Of a DNA stretch of 64,000 bases, positions 39,545 through 50,315 are shown piece after piece. The translations under genes were made by a program, and so were the position numbers. Every line of letters begins with the position of its first letter. Positions within the stretch are counted from its first letter, which is position 1. Where the stretch lies: positions 5,826,336 through 5,890,335 of the forward strand of contig NC_039486.1 in NCBI RefSeq assembly GCF_003590095.1, written 5' to 3'. The notes below the pieces were generated by a model, which did not search any database, was not told where the DNA came from, and saw only the letters and a program-made list of their open reading frames with translations. Source of the DNA: Trichoplusia ni (Eukaryota > Arthropoda > Insecta > Lepidoptera > Noctuidae).

Positions 39545-39760
39545 TTTTTTTTTGTTTCTTATAGATTTATTTTCAGGCGACTCCCGCACTAAGGAAATTA
39601 ATCCTTGTTTCGCGGGGGATGCCTCAAACATTCAAGCCACATGCAAGCATTTGCGGATCACACAAATACTTGTCCTACGCGGGGATCGAACCTGCTATAC
39701 GTCGCGCACAATAAGTTTTTCGTGGTGACCTCTACCACTTGACTATCCCTGTAGTCTAAC
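39545..39760 (-). repeat. tRNA-derived SINE, reverse orientation, well preserved
   Basis: On the minus strand the head reads 'ggatagtcaagtggtagagg' with B box 'ggttcgatcc' (39683-39692). The body is 'gcatgtggcttgaatgtttgagg' and 'aaggattaatttccttagtgcgggag', and the tail is A-rich at 39545-39552. It belongs with the copies at 26286, 36064 and 59937. A (T)n block at its left end on the plus strand marks the poly(A)-like 3' tail. Confidence 0.75.
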
Positions 39761-39764
39761 GTGC

Positions 39765-42700
39765 TAAAAATATTATTATTCCCTTTTGTCACCATCTCTA
39801 TTATTTTTACATTGTAAATATCCTACCAAACAGTATAATATTAAGAGTATTTTCATCAAATTCATAACTTTTTGTATATCCATATCATAACGTAAACTTT
39901 TACAAACACAGGTTTAAAACCGCAACCAATTATCGACTTTGTACTAATTACCAATAACCACGATTACAAGGGATTAGAGAAATGAAACATGACATAAAAT
40001 ATTGAAGCTTTTATTTACAAAATTACCAACATATAATATCACTTTGGGAATTTGCAGGTTTACTTGCATAACGCCATAAATATACGTACCTATTTATAAC
40101 TATTAAATAAAACAATAGTGGTTACAATTCCTCAATCGTTACTTACACATGCCTACTAGTATAGTAGGTATAAATTGTTATGACAAAATGTGTTATTGAT
40201 TACTGGAAGTACAATAATTGTAATGCCTAATAACTATGATGAAAATAATATTTATGTTAAGCTGTTTCCAGTACATTGGTAAACAGTTTTGCGCTCACCT
40301 GAGATAGAAAGAGTTCATAAGATGATCATATTATAATGATCTTTATTTTAATTGGAAGAAGGTACAAAGTAGCATTCACAATTTTATGTTAATGAATATT
40401 TGAGGTATATTGAAAGACAGTCATATTTCTTAACCGTATTTATATTAACAAAATTGTTTTATTATGCACTGAATTATGTTAAAAAAAATGCCTAGACGAC
40501 CAAAATTAATAAAAAGTAAATAAAACAGTGCTATGTGTAAGTATGAGACCCTGAAGCAAAACTGTTCCGTTGTTAAAGTAAGACAAAGCTATTCAATTTT
40601 GTGCTCCATCTCGCTTTCACAGCAAGAACAATCCTATTTTATTTTAAGAGTTCATAATACGGACCTTCCAGTTACATTTGAAAGAAATTTTAATAATTTT
40701 GTTTAATAGCATATTACGATCAAGTCGAAGTATACTGGTAAAGAGAAAAAAATTGGTGAGCGCATAGAGTAAGAAAAATATCATATCCATATTATTGTAA
40801 TGCTATAAAATGTTAAGAAGCTTACACAAGTCTGCAATAATATATTCACAATAATTTCGACGATGCAAAATTATTTTCTATTTTCAATATGATTTTCGAC
40901 TTACAGAAATTATGAGGTTAGTATTAACTATTCTTACGTGATTGTATTTATAAATGTATGCCTGTTTTAAGGTTTTGCTAAGAGGTTTTACTTAAATATT
41001 TATTTAAAAATTCTATATCACTTTTCAAGCTATTTGGCCTTATCTATACATACAATCACGTAACGCGTAGAAAATGTAAGATCCCAATGTTTAGGGAAAT
41101 ATTTTTAAGATTTTTTTTGTGTGGTTATTTATTCACGTTTTTTGAACGAAACTTTTTACTTGCCAATGGAATAGAAGTGAGAGAGTTCTAGAAGTGGTGT
41201 CGAATTGTAAGATTCAAACGTAATAAGGTCTTGTGTGAATATTCTTCATCAAGGCAATTCTAATACAATTCCCTTAGAACAAAATATGTCTGAAAATTTG
41301 TAGGTTGGCTGTCACTGGTACATTAAATTATTAGATAATGTAGTAAGTACCTACTCGGTTTAGCTGGTCCAGTATGGGCTAAGTTTTGATACATAACATA
41401 ATTGACGTTAAGAATACAGGTTAACAGTCAGGAATGGAGATTATGTTGAATAAACCTTTAAAATATTTCCCATTTAATGATTGGAACTGTTAATCAATTA
41501 CAAATCTGCCCAAAGAAAATGAAATAATTTTATTTGGCATTTATCTAGTATTACTACAAAGCGTAATTTACATTTATTGTCACAGGTGTGAGAAGTAAAT
41601 AACAAAAATATTAATTAGAATTTAATGTAAAAATCATCTTTATCGCTATATGGTATTAATGCGACATAAATATTTTTTTATTTACAACAATTTATTTTAC
41701 ATTTTTATACGTAATAACAATTATGTCTGGTTGTATATCTACACAAACATGACATAGATATGTTTCAGACTTCGTAAAATAATTATTAATCGATCACAAT
41801 TTATCGTTTCAAAATACATTTAATACAAATTCAACAAAATATTCAAAGCAATTTTATTTGACTTTTAGGTTAAGTATTTAATTTTAAATTAATAATTATT
41901 TTTATGAATATAAAAAACAAACAGATGCAGAATGATCTAATCCCCGTTACTTCTTTTTTATCATGTAGTTAACACTATGCTTTAGGAAGTGCTTAGTAAA
42001 ATCAATCAAATTCTTTTTTTTAATTTCTTGATACCAAAAATGAAGTTTTGAAATAAGTTTAAAATGTACATTCGTTTTATTTGTAAGTCGAATCTAAAAT
42101 TTTTTGAGAAGCATAAGTGACATTTGATCAGCCGTGTACTGATTTATAAAATATGAATAAAAAATACAAGTTTTATCGTTTTTCTCGCAATTCCTATCAC
42201 GTCTAAAATGCAAGCCGTCGGTAACTTATGAATGTTACATGTCAATTCAACTGAGATTTCTCAATGCGAATAATCTTTAGCAGCAATGATATTCCATTAG
42301 CCATATTCTATTTCATCTGAAGGAACTTGATTAACCGGTTAACATTAGCTTAGATATTAAATAATTTTGTAAATATTAAATTCTCAACTCTCAACTTTAT
42401 TGAAGAGACCATGCTCGTATTTTAAACTATATTATGAGTAGGTAGTCATGAAAATGATTCAACTTAATTTAAAACTAAATATGTCAATATTAAAAAAGAG
42501 TTTTACATCAAAAATTATCGTATCAGATCGAAATGCGTATGCGACAAAAAAAGATGCTCATTTCCATTTTTTTTTAAGTGTAAGTGTTTTAAAACACGAC
42601 AATTCCTTTTTGTAGTAAATCGGTACACAGCCTTAGAATGACACATATAATATCCACGATTGAACATCCAGAAATGTACAATCAATGCTATATAGACGTA

Positions 42701-43320
42701 ACGGGGATTAGGAGCAGACAAACAGTCCAGCGTCCGTAGGCGATCGCTCCCGGTCGATGAATGAAACCCGCAACACAATTAGAAGCTAATACCACCGGCT
42801 TCCAGAATAATGTATTGGCCTTTGCCTCAGCATGAACAATCAGTATCAAGCAAGCTTCATGTTTATACATTTATAACCTAACAAACGTCCAAAAAATAAA
42901 AACGAGATTTTATGTTACATTTCATATGCTAAACAGTTTATACACTAGCCTTTCACTTCGATCAGTATCTTTTAGGTCCGGCTTTCACAAGGAACAGACA
43001 GTTAAAATATAATGGAAGACAAAAATAATAACAATAGAAAACCATTATTTTCACCGAAATAATGGAAATCAACGCTTCTTTAGAACTATATTTGCACACG
43101 TATAAAATTGTTTTATTTAAAAGTCTATTTACAATCATTTCTAACTACTCCTATGACGTTGTTTTAAGACCCTTCAATGTATTCGATAACGAACCACAAG
43201 TATGCGCGATAGAGCTCTGTATTACAAAAGACATAACTAAAATATTCATTTATATTGAAAAAGACACTTCTGGATTCTGAAATCACCATATATGCTGAAA
43301 AAATACATTAATGTCATTAA
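39765..43320. other. AT-rich stretch downstream of the TMTC-like gene
   Basis: No gene recognised. A GC-richer segment at about 42690-42800 ('cgtccgtaggcgatcgctcccggtcg') has minus-strand open frames of 60-87 codons without family resemblance. It could belong to a long 3' untranslated region of the TMTC-like gene or be unrelated. Confidence 0.4.
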
Positions 43321-43329
43321 TTTTTCAAT

Positions 43330-43335
43330 TTTATT
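43330..43335 (-). terminator. Candidate polyadenylation signal of the TMTC-like gene
   Basis: The minus strand reads AATAAA here, about 495 bases after the stop codon. It is the first canonical hexamer I find downstream. More occur further on (for example 43112-43117), as expected in AT-rich DNA, so use of this site is inferred only from order. Confidence 0.25.
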
Positions 43336-43829
43336 TCAATGTAGCGCAGCCTTACAATTAACAGCAAGTTCAACAAAATATTTGTGACGTTTCTCACTTT
43401 AGAATTCACTTTTGTGCTTGGAAATCTATAATTATGTATATAATTGAATAATTCAAGGTACTTATGTCCCTTTTATGATAATGATATACGGTTTAAATAT
43501 TAATTCTTACTGACTATCATGTTCGAAGGAAAATCTCGTCAGTAATCAAACGAAGTATGAAAATTCGTGTTTATCAATTTACACTGTCTTACTAATTCTG
43601 AACTTACCTGCTATTGTAATCTGTTGATAAGGTAGGCAGTCAAACTACCATCAATTTGGTCTTCGTAACTTTACAAGCACAGGCAACAAGAGCCAGTAAA
43701 TTAACAATTACACTTGCTTATTTACAAACGCATAAAATAAATTGTATTCAGTATCTAACAATACTTTTGGCAATTGACATCCTATTTCATCTATGACGTA
43801 TCGATTTACATGAGGCCTGTTTCATTGGA

Positions 43830-43997
43830 TTATTTTCTGCGTTGTTTGCTCATTAATGCTCTAACTCTTTTTAGGTTTGTGATGGTTATTTCGTCGTTGG
43901 GTTGTAGTTGTAGCGCTCGCCGGTAGGAAGTTGCCGCTGCAGCATACTTCCCATTCAGATGTAAAATAGCGCCAAGGTTGGAATGATACTCGGCGTC
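43830..43997 (-). CDS. Tmtc2: TMTC2-like gene, last coding exon
   Basis: The acceptor is at 43998-43999 (minus strand tttggttgcag). Fifty-five codons follow and then TAA at 43830-43832. It begins DAEYHSNLGAILHLNGKY and continues to RALQLQPNDEITITNL, a complete TPR with the NLG and A..L.P positions filled, then a basic tail ending KQRRK. The tail is short, as in TMTC2. The phase-0 start fits the phase-0 end of the previous exon. A basic C-terminus facing the ER lumen is expected for the family; KQRRK is also reminiscent of, but not identical to, a retrieval signal. Confidence 0.88.
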   Translation of the reverse strand, partial: DAEYHSNLGAILHLNGKYAAAATSYRRALQLQPNDEITITNLKRVRALMSKQRRK

Positions 43998-44827
43998 CTG
44001 CAACCAAACGGGTATTCTAATCCAGCTTCCTTGGAAATCAAATTACTGTATCACATCGTAATCATGTCAACGGATTTTTTTTTTGTTAAGGAAAATGAAG
44101 GCGAAAATGAATACTCTAGTGTTGTCAACGAATCGCTACAAAAATGCTTACACTGATATAGATTTTAAATAAATTATTGAACAAAAACGCTAAACGTTTT
44201 TGATGTGTCGGTCAAACCTTTCACGATTCGGGGAATAATCTAGAGCGGCTGAATTTGTGGCGATCGGTGGCCCCGCAGCAAATGAACAAAATGGAATAAC
44301 AAGGTTTCATCGTTCACTCTTTTCATTCATTTTTGTTTATACACCTGTGATGGACGTTTTCTTAGTTTATTTTAGTGTTTGTTCGATTCTGTTGGTTCTG
44401 CAGCCGTTGTTAGGATTGTTTTTAGAGTATTTTCAAAGAGACTACTTTTAGGCAAATATTTAGTCGTTTTCACTCGTACAATGAAATTATATTCATAAAA
44501 CGGTCTGTATGTGTGATGAGAATATTTAACAACGGTGATTTTCAAATTAATAATTGTAACTGTTTTTGTAAAAAAATACATTTACAAAATATTTTGAAAC
44601 TTGAAAGAGAAACCGTTTTCTCTACAACCATAAAATAATTAGTATCGCAAGCATCAAACAAGATAGGAACAAAGAAAATAGCCGTCGGCTAGTCCTTGAT
44701 CTGACCACTGTCTGTTTACCAAACAAACGGAATTGCTCACTTCCTGAGACCCTTTGTTCATCCATTCGGTTTAAATCTTTATTTAAACAAATATCGCGGG
44801 TAGTAAGATTTTCAAAACGCGCATGTA

Positions 44828-45528
44828 CTACAGCTTTTATACAGCACGCTTGTCAGAAGCAAATTAGAGTCGAGCTCTTGTATTTGGAATCCGTATGAGG
44901 CTAAATATGTACTTTCGCTTGAGAAGGTCCAAAAGGCATTTTTGAGGTTCCTTTATAAATTCCGGTTTGGATATTATCCATATTTATATCCAACCAAATT
45001 TCTTGTTGGACACCTAGGATTTAATATGTTGCAAACTAGAAGAGCCTATGACCAGTTGAACATCATGCTCAAAATATCTAGAGGGATAACTGATGCCCCT
45101 GATCTGCACAATGAGCTGATTCGTCTTTACGTCCCTAACAACTATCTTCGAGGACGAAAACACCGACTACTAACCGCACCTACTAGTCGCACAGTGGCCC
45201 GGGCCTCATCCCCAGTTCCCCGTGTTCTAGCTATGCTCAATGACCTCATGGAAGCTGAACCGAACTGTGATCTATTTGTTGAAGATTTTAAAATAATAAT
45301 GTGTTTGTGTCTCAGCCTGTGCGAACGCATAGTTTAATGTGTATTTTGTTATTGTTATAAATTTTATATTACGTTTGTTTTGTTTATTAATAGTTTATTC
45401 TTTGATGTAACTAAGTTTCTCATGTTTATACTTAAGCTGGTTGGTTTTTCTAGTTTATATTATGTTTTTCTTCCTATTTTAAATTTCACGTCTATGTTAA
45501 TGTAATTGGTGTCTCTATCGTTTTAACA

Positions 45529-45559
<31 letters not shown>

Positions 45560-45560
45560 G
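44828..45560 (+). mobile_element. Jockey-like non-LTR retrotransposon, 3' fragment
   Basis: The frame containing LVRSKLESSSVIWNPYEAKY (from about 44849) continues through KAFLRFLYKFRFGYYPY to a TAA just before 45337. This is the C-terminal end of a LINE reverse-transcriptase ORF; such elements typically have a LVRSKLEYAS.VWNP-type motif there. About 190 bases of 3' untranslated sequence and a (TAAA)n tail (45527-45560) follow, confirming orientation. Upstream of about 44849 the frame is lost, so it is a 5'-truncated, dead copy. It sits in the last intron of the TMTC2-like gene, antisense to it. Confidence 0.8.
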
Positions 45561-46499
45561 TAAGCCAATTTCTCTGACGGGGGTTAATTAAGCCTGTACG
45601 TTACTTTGGAATTACTGTCAGATTTCCTGCACTCAGAAAATCTCAGACGAAGAGAATACTGGATGAAGAGAGAATTTTTCATAAATTAATAACTCGGAGA
45701 AAATGGTAAAGGAAATTTCGGTTCGAAAATGATCTTTATTTATAGGGCACTAAGAGTTATGCCGTGTGTTAATCGGTGACGGACCACTTAGGCTTGAGGT
45801 TTCTACCGTTAGTGTTGCCCACGCAGGTTAAGGCGATTGTGCAATTTACATAATCGTCCGTTTCTAATGGATTGAACAATACTGAATTGAATCTGGGTCT
45901 GATTGAATTGTACCTATGCAAAAACCAGTTAGTGCAAGAAAGAACCAATTAAGGTTAACTATGTCTTATATCATAAAACTTTATACTTTATTTTATAAAA
46001 GTTTACATACGAGTATCATACGATTTATCGCATCACATCTGCAAAAATGGAAGTGTATCTTATACTTTCGTTACTTATGGTGTGTGTTTTGTGAAAATGC
46101 ATTACCTATACAAGAGACATATAGAACAATGCGACAGTTCACGAAACTAAAGTATCAAAGAAAGATTTTTGCAACTACAGAAGCGAGTCGTCGTCTCTTT
46201 TCCACAACACCAGCAATTAAATAAGTTTAAGAGGTGATGATCTGTAGTTAAAACTGTTCTATTGCACTCGTTGCCCTCTGTTCAACAACTGTTCGTTGTC
46301 CAAAGCATTTGAATTTGCCCCCAAAAGTAGTATTTGTATTTTATTTTTCCTACCATTACATGATATATTAAGTTGGTTATGTTGGTACCCTTAACACCTT
46401 AGCTGTGGCTTGCAATTCTTTCACGGCGAATTCGTGCACAACACCATTATCGATTAGATAGCGTCATAATCTACCCTTTATAAGTGTTGTAGTACTTAC
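45561..46499. other. Remainder of the last intron of the TMTC2-like gene
   Basis: AT-rich, no recognised gene. The 102-codon plus-strand open frame at 45916-46224 resembles no family I know and is probably chance. Confidence 0.5.
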
Positions 46500-46711
46500 A
46501 TCTGGGCTCAGCTGAACGGCTCGCGCATACCACCGCTCCGCCGACCGACACCGCCGCGCGTCCCGTAACGCACGCGCGGCAGACGCGGCGCGTGCGCCGT
46601 CCGCCGGTGACAACTGCGCCGCTGCTACTAATTGCTCTGCTGATTCTCGAAGCCGACGTTGTGATCTCAGGAACATGCCTAGGTATAATAGATGAGTCAA
46701 GTCTCGCCTCA
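46500..46711 (-). CDS. Tmtc2: TMTC2-like gene, penultimate exon (two TPRs)
   Basis: Seventy codons from RRDLTHLLYLGMFLRSQRRL to AVQLSPD. They form one TPR (YLGMFLRSQRRLRESAEQL) and a second, alanine-rich one (ARALRDARRCRSAERWYARAV). The donor is gtaagtact at 46491-46499. The exon is far richer in G+C than its introns. The acceptor chosen (AG at 46712-46713) keeps phase with the exon 47282-47366. A second acceptor with a better pyrimidine tract (AG at 46734-46735) would start the exon at 46733 and add FICADPSV in the same downstream frame, but it fits phase only if the exon 47282-47366 is skipped. Confidence 0.82.
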
Positions 46712-46854
46712 CTGATGGGTCCGCGCAAATAAACTAAAGAAAAATAAAGTTTCTAAAGGAAATGGTCATCCATAAAATGTATGACTGTGGGACCCATTGC
46801 TCATCTATTTTAACTGTTAGAGCTAGGGGTTGAATAGTTAGACGGCAGAACAGT

Positions 46855-46910
46855 ATAGCCTTAGTAATAGGGTTCCGTTTTTACTCATTGGGTAGGCTAG
46901 TCTCAAAAAT
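46855..46910 (+). repeat. Short repeat remnant with 'tagggttccgtttttac'
   Basis: 'taatagggttccgtttttactcattgggta' matches the terminal motif of a very common moth repeat tail ('tagggttccgtttttaccc... gggta'). It is too short to classify and lies in a TMTC2-like intron. Confidence 0.4.
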
Positions 46911-47281
46911 AGGTTTAAATAATACTAAAATTCATTGCTACATAATCTAAATTAAATTTTCAACAAGCGATACTGTCAGTACCATACCAAATATCAAATA
47001 CAGGTCAACACAATCAGATACAATTTACATAATGTTAATTTTATTAAAATAATCTATGATAATAAGTTATAAAATTTTATGTACACCAAATATTTCTTCT
47101 GATTTTAGATTTAGATATTATTTATTCTTCAGTCAGAATTTCTGTAGTATGAAAACTTGTAAACTTTTTACCAGACTGTGTCAAAACGAGGGTAGCGTAT
47201 TTTTATATACATTTTTCTACAAATATTAAGATGCAAAATAAATCAAAGCTAAAAAAGGGAAAATTGCCAAAAAATACTTAC

Positions 47282-47366
47282 CAAATTGATCCCTGACTGA
47301 AGGATCGTTAGGCGCTAAAGTTAATGCTTTTTTAAACCACATTTCAGCTTCCATACTCCTACTAGC
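47282..47366 (-). CDS. Tmtc2: TMTC2-like gene, internal exon
   Basis: Acceptor ttgttgcag, 28 codons plus one base, donor gtaagtatt at 47273-47281. The peptide starts ASRSMEAEMWFKKALTLAP and ends NDPSVRDQF: helix B of a TPR followed by the start of the next. By analogy with other TMTC proteins the next exon should continue with a residue such as G and the rest of a helix A. The actual continuation (V, RRDLTHLLYLG) inserts about eleven extra residues there. Confidence 0.82.
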
Positions 47367-47699
47367 CTGCAACAAAATATATTATTGACGTGACTTACCC
47401 AAGTTTAATACATCTGCCACAAAGATTAGTTCAGTGGTACTTAAGTGGTGCGGTAATTCTTATAAGAGAATAATTGATTAGCGCGGTGAACTGGCGAGCC
47501 CTCAAGGAATAATAATCTTGGATATACAGTACTTGCCGCAGCGGAATTTAATTTTAACTGATGTTCATAATTATATTTATTGAGGTTTTGGTTGATTAAC
47601 GTTTTCGATCTTAGTCCCCTATGAGTTTGATAATTATCGGTTGTCGTAGATTTTTTTTATAATATTGTAAATAACATGTTTGGCAAAGTGTGGCATTTA

Positions 47700-47815
47700 T
47701 TTAATGATGTGAGTTCGACTCGCAATCCCGCCGCGTCTACTCATGATTAAGGACTCCGGTTGGGTCCGAAAGTAGTCGGGCTACCCCGATAAATACGCGT
47801 GAGTAAACGGTTACA
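47700..47815 (+). repeat. Dispersed repeat fragment (family with 29270-29405)
   Basis: Contains 'actcatgattaaggactccgg', 'tgggtccgaaagtagtcgggctacc' and 'ccgataaatacgcgtgagtaaac'. It lies in an intron of the TMTC2-like gene. The same blocks are seen at 29270-29405 and, decayed, at 53690-53760. Confidence 0.6.
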
Positions 47816-48789
47816 TTATTTAATAAGTTGTTATCAGATGATCAAGTTTTTTATGGGATAACCACTTTTATTGGAATCATCGACAATATGAACAAATATG
47901 TATTAGACAACACCCATAGTCTTCTCAACATCAACGAAATCTATTTGGATATGCTCTACAATGCGTAACTTCATATCTCTTAGATACAATGAACCCTTAG
48001 ACATAACCACGTATTTTACTCGTCTATATAACTATTCATGATTTCAGGATAAGTTATCGCCAACCCTACATATTAAATGCTCATAGCTCGGAAGAGGCTT
48101 TAACCCTTCAATATTCTCTTCACACGATACGTGTATTAGTTCTCACGACTTTACAACTAATTACAAGGCTCATATTAACCTGTGAAATATATTGTTTTCA
48201 CTATTTAATTAGTTATTGAGGACAAACGAGGGTTAATGTGCGTACCTGTATAACCGTAACCTTGAAAGATACCTTAAAGTCTGTTATTAATTTACAGTTT
48301 TGTTTATTTCAACTTTCGATATTGAAAACAATAATTATTATTATACTCTTGAACTCGGCTTGTCGACATAAACCTTGAGTTTTCACAACTGCTTTTAAAA
48401 CTAAAATCATTTTCAGCCAAATCAGTTCAGCCTTTTTTGAGTTTTTGCGAAACTAACGAACAGCGATTATATTTTTTGAACATGGGTGGTGGAACGATTT
48501 TTTGTAAAACTTTTGCGACAGTCTTTTTAAATATTCCTAGTGTGGGAGTCGCTTATAAAAAGATTATTTTTTCATTTCGCCGGAAAAACGTTGGTTTAGG
48601 TTTTTTAATGAATAAAACGTATAAAAATAAAGATGGTCTGTGCAAGGTTTATTCGCACTGTGGAAGATCATTGAACCATTGGGACTTTAGTAACTTAATT
48701 TTTCTCTCATTAAAATGACAAATTACAATATCATGCAATAATAGTTCCAATTACAAGTAAATAACGGAATATTAAATGTTGCTACTAAC

Positions 48790-48930
48790 ATTTCTGGCGA
48801 GTATTTGAGCTAATGTGACGTGTGTGCCGGCGTGATGCGGCGCGGTCGCTAACGCTAACAGCAGACTGTGCTCGGCCAACGGCCATTGCTGTAATTGAAC
48901 ATAAATCTCCCCGACCATTGATAGGACACT
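48790..48930 (-). CDS. Tmtc2: TMTC2-like gene, internal exon
   Basis: Exactly 47 codons, phase 0 to phase 0. The acceptor is tttgcag and the donor gttagtagc. The peptide SVLSMVGEIYVQLQQWPLAE to ALATAPHHAGTHVTLAQI is one complete TPR and the start of the next. It aligns with the GEAYMRL.KL.EAEHWY repeat of TMTC2. Being a multiple of three in phase 0, it could be skipped without a frameshift. Confidence 0.87.
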
Positions 48931-49538
48931 CTGCAAACAATAAAATCAAAATTAGAATCTAACTGCGCTTCAAGTGGTACACGACGCCGATGTTTTGATG
49001 ACGTACAATGGAATATACATCAGTGTGTATGTTCAAAACATATCAGTTTTCGAGTTTCCTTTGTTTTCGCGGTAGATCGACTACCTCTCAAGGTACAAGT
49101 CTAGTTATTATTAAACAAAAAGCATGTGAGTTTATAAAATGCACTCAGGTGGTAGAAATGAGTCCATATGAAATGGATAGAAAAAAGAGAGTTCGCACTA
49201 ATATGCAAAACCTATTTAAAGGTGCCTCTGTGATTACGTGGAAAAACATGTTGATATCGGAAAAGTATTGTCGATTTAAAAGAAAGTGTTGTTTTAATAT
49301 ACATATACATCGGCAAAACATTGTAACGATGTTAAAGGTATTGTTAAGTTTTCTAATTAATTATCAAACACTTTCAAAAGCTTTTCGCTTTGAAACATCA
49401 AGCTATACGTTATACAAAGTCAATCAACAGAATTTTTCCCCAATTTTGAACTGCATTTAACCCGTGACGGAGGAAATCGGCACGTGCCCACTTCATAAGA
49501 TAACGTGAGCGCTTGTTAAAATGCGACGTGTTACTTAC

Positions 49539-49801
49539 ATGCCGGGTCCAGCCGACAATCGGCGTGTTTGTGTCCGGGAGTATTTGGAGAGCTTCTTTGT
49601 AGGCCGACAGGGCTTTATGCCAGTGGCCCCGCTGCGAGTGGAGGGCCGCTAGTTGCACGAGCGCGGACACTCGGGCTGCGTCGTGTTCCCTTCGGTCCCG
49701 CACTCGGACACCCTCGGCTCGAGAGCCGGCGCGCAGTGCGCTCGCGGCCTCGGCCAGCCGACCATCCGCCATCAACGACGTACCAAGATTCACGTACGCG
49801 A
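49539..49801 (-). CDS. Tmtc2: TMTC2-like gene, internal exon (two TPRs and a linker)
   Basis: The acceptor is ttttag (intron side from 49802) and the donor gtaagtaac at 49530-49538. Two bases complete a codon from the previous exon and 87 codons follow. The first TPR is AYVNLGTSLMADGRLAEAAS and the second ALVQLAALHSQRGHWHKALS followed by AYKEALQILP. They are separated by a charged linker (EGVRVRDRREHDAARV). This repeat-linker-repeat pattern, with a polar linker before the second repeat, is the TMTC2 arrangement. The exon is strongly GC-biased compared with the introns. Confidence 0.9.
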
Positions 49802-50229
49802 CTAAAACAAACATTCGAAAATCAACGAAAAATTGCTGGAAGTCTAGAAAATTTACATATCCCGTACCTAATACGAATTGTAGAGTATCTTTTAGAAAGC
49901 TGGAAATAAAACACGAAACTTTTGAAAGGTATGCAACTTGAGCGCAAAGTTTTAAAGCAGTTTGAAGATATTTTAAATGTCTATTTCCAACTGTTCATAG
50001 TTTACTCTCAGCTCAAAATGTTCCGTGGAAAGATGTTCTTGTTTACTTAACAATGAAAATTTTGTAAACCCCTTTATTTCCAAGACAATAACCCAAATTA
50101 GAACAGAATAAAGACTCGTCCGGCCCTCATCTAAAATAATTTGAAGGGACAATCAAATTATTAGTAAGAGCTATGAAGAAATACCAAAGAAGCTTTGTTT
50201 TTAATAATTAATTTATCTCAAGTACTTAC

Positions 50230-50315
50230 GAGCCATTGAAGGTCTAAAGTAAATTGCTCTCTCAAAACTTTTGATAGCATCGCTGTAACGTCTTTGGTTT
50301 TGTAGTAATATTCCC
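50230..50315 (-). CDS. Tmtc2: TMTC2-like gene, first exon visible in the window
   Basis: Acceptor tgtttcag, donor gtaagtact at 50221-50229. One base completes a codon, 28 codons follow and one base carries over. The peptide is GILLQNQRRYSDAIKSFERA followed by IYFRPSMA, a nearly full TPR. The missing preceding bases should complete something like YNL, so at least one more exon is expected upstream on the minus strand. I could not find that exon with confidence in 50316-64000. Confidence 0.9.

Larger units (their letters stand above)
43830..50315 (-). other. Tmtc2: 3' part of a TMTC2-like gene (six coding exons)
   Basis: Six minus-strand exons with GT/AG introns join in phase into 318 residues plus a stop: 50230-50315, 49539-49801, 48790-48930, 47282-47366, 46500-46711 and 43830-43997. 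The product is a run of tetratricopeptide repeats matching the C-terminal half of the TMTC family. These are multi-pass ER proteins whose N-terminal half is a GT-C-type glycosyltransferase fold and whose TPRs face the lumen. Family members act in O-mannosylation of cadherins, and TMTC2 has been linked to ER calcium handling. The last repeat (SNLGAILHLNGKY... RALQLQPND) is closest to TMTC2 as I remember it. The membrane part and start codon are not seen and must lie upstream, to the right. The symbol rests on remembered resemblance. Confidence 0.85.

Noticed and set aside
46471..46728. Alternative minus-strand frame through the penultimate TMTC2 exon
   Set aside because: It is open for 85 codons because the exon is GC-rich, but only the other frame gives tetratricopeptide repeats and joins in phase to the last exon.
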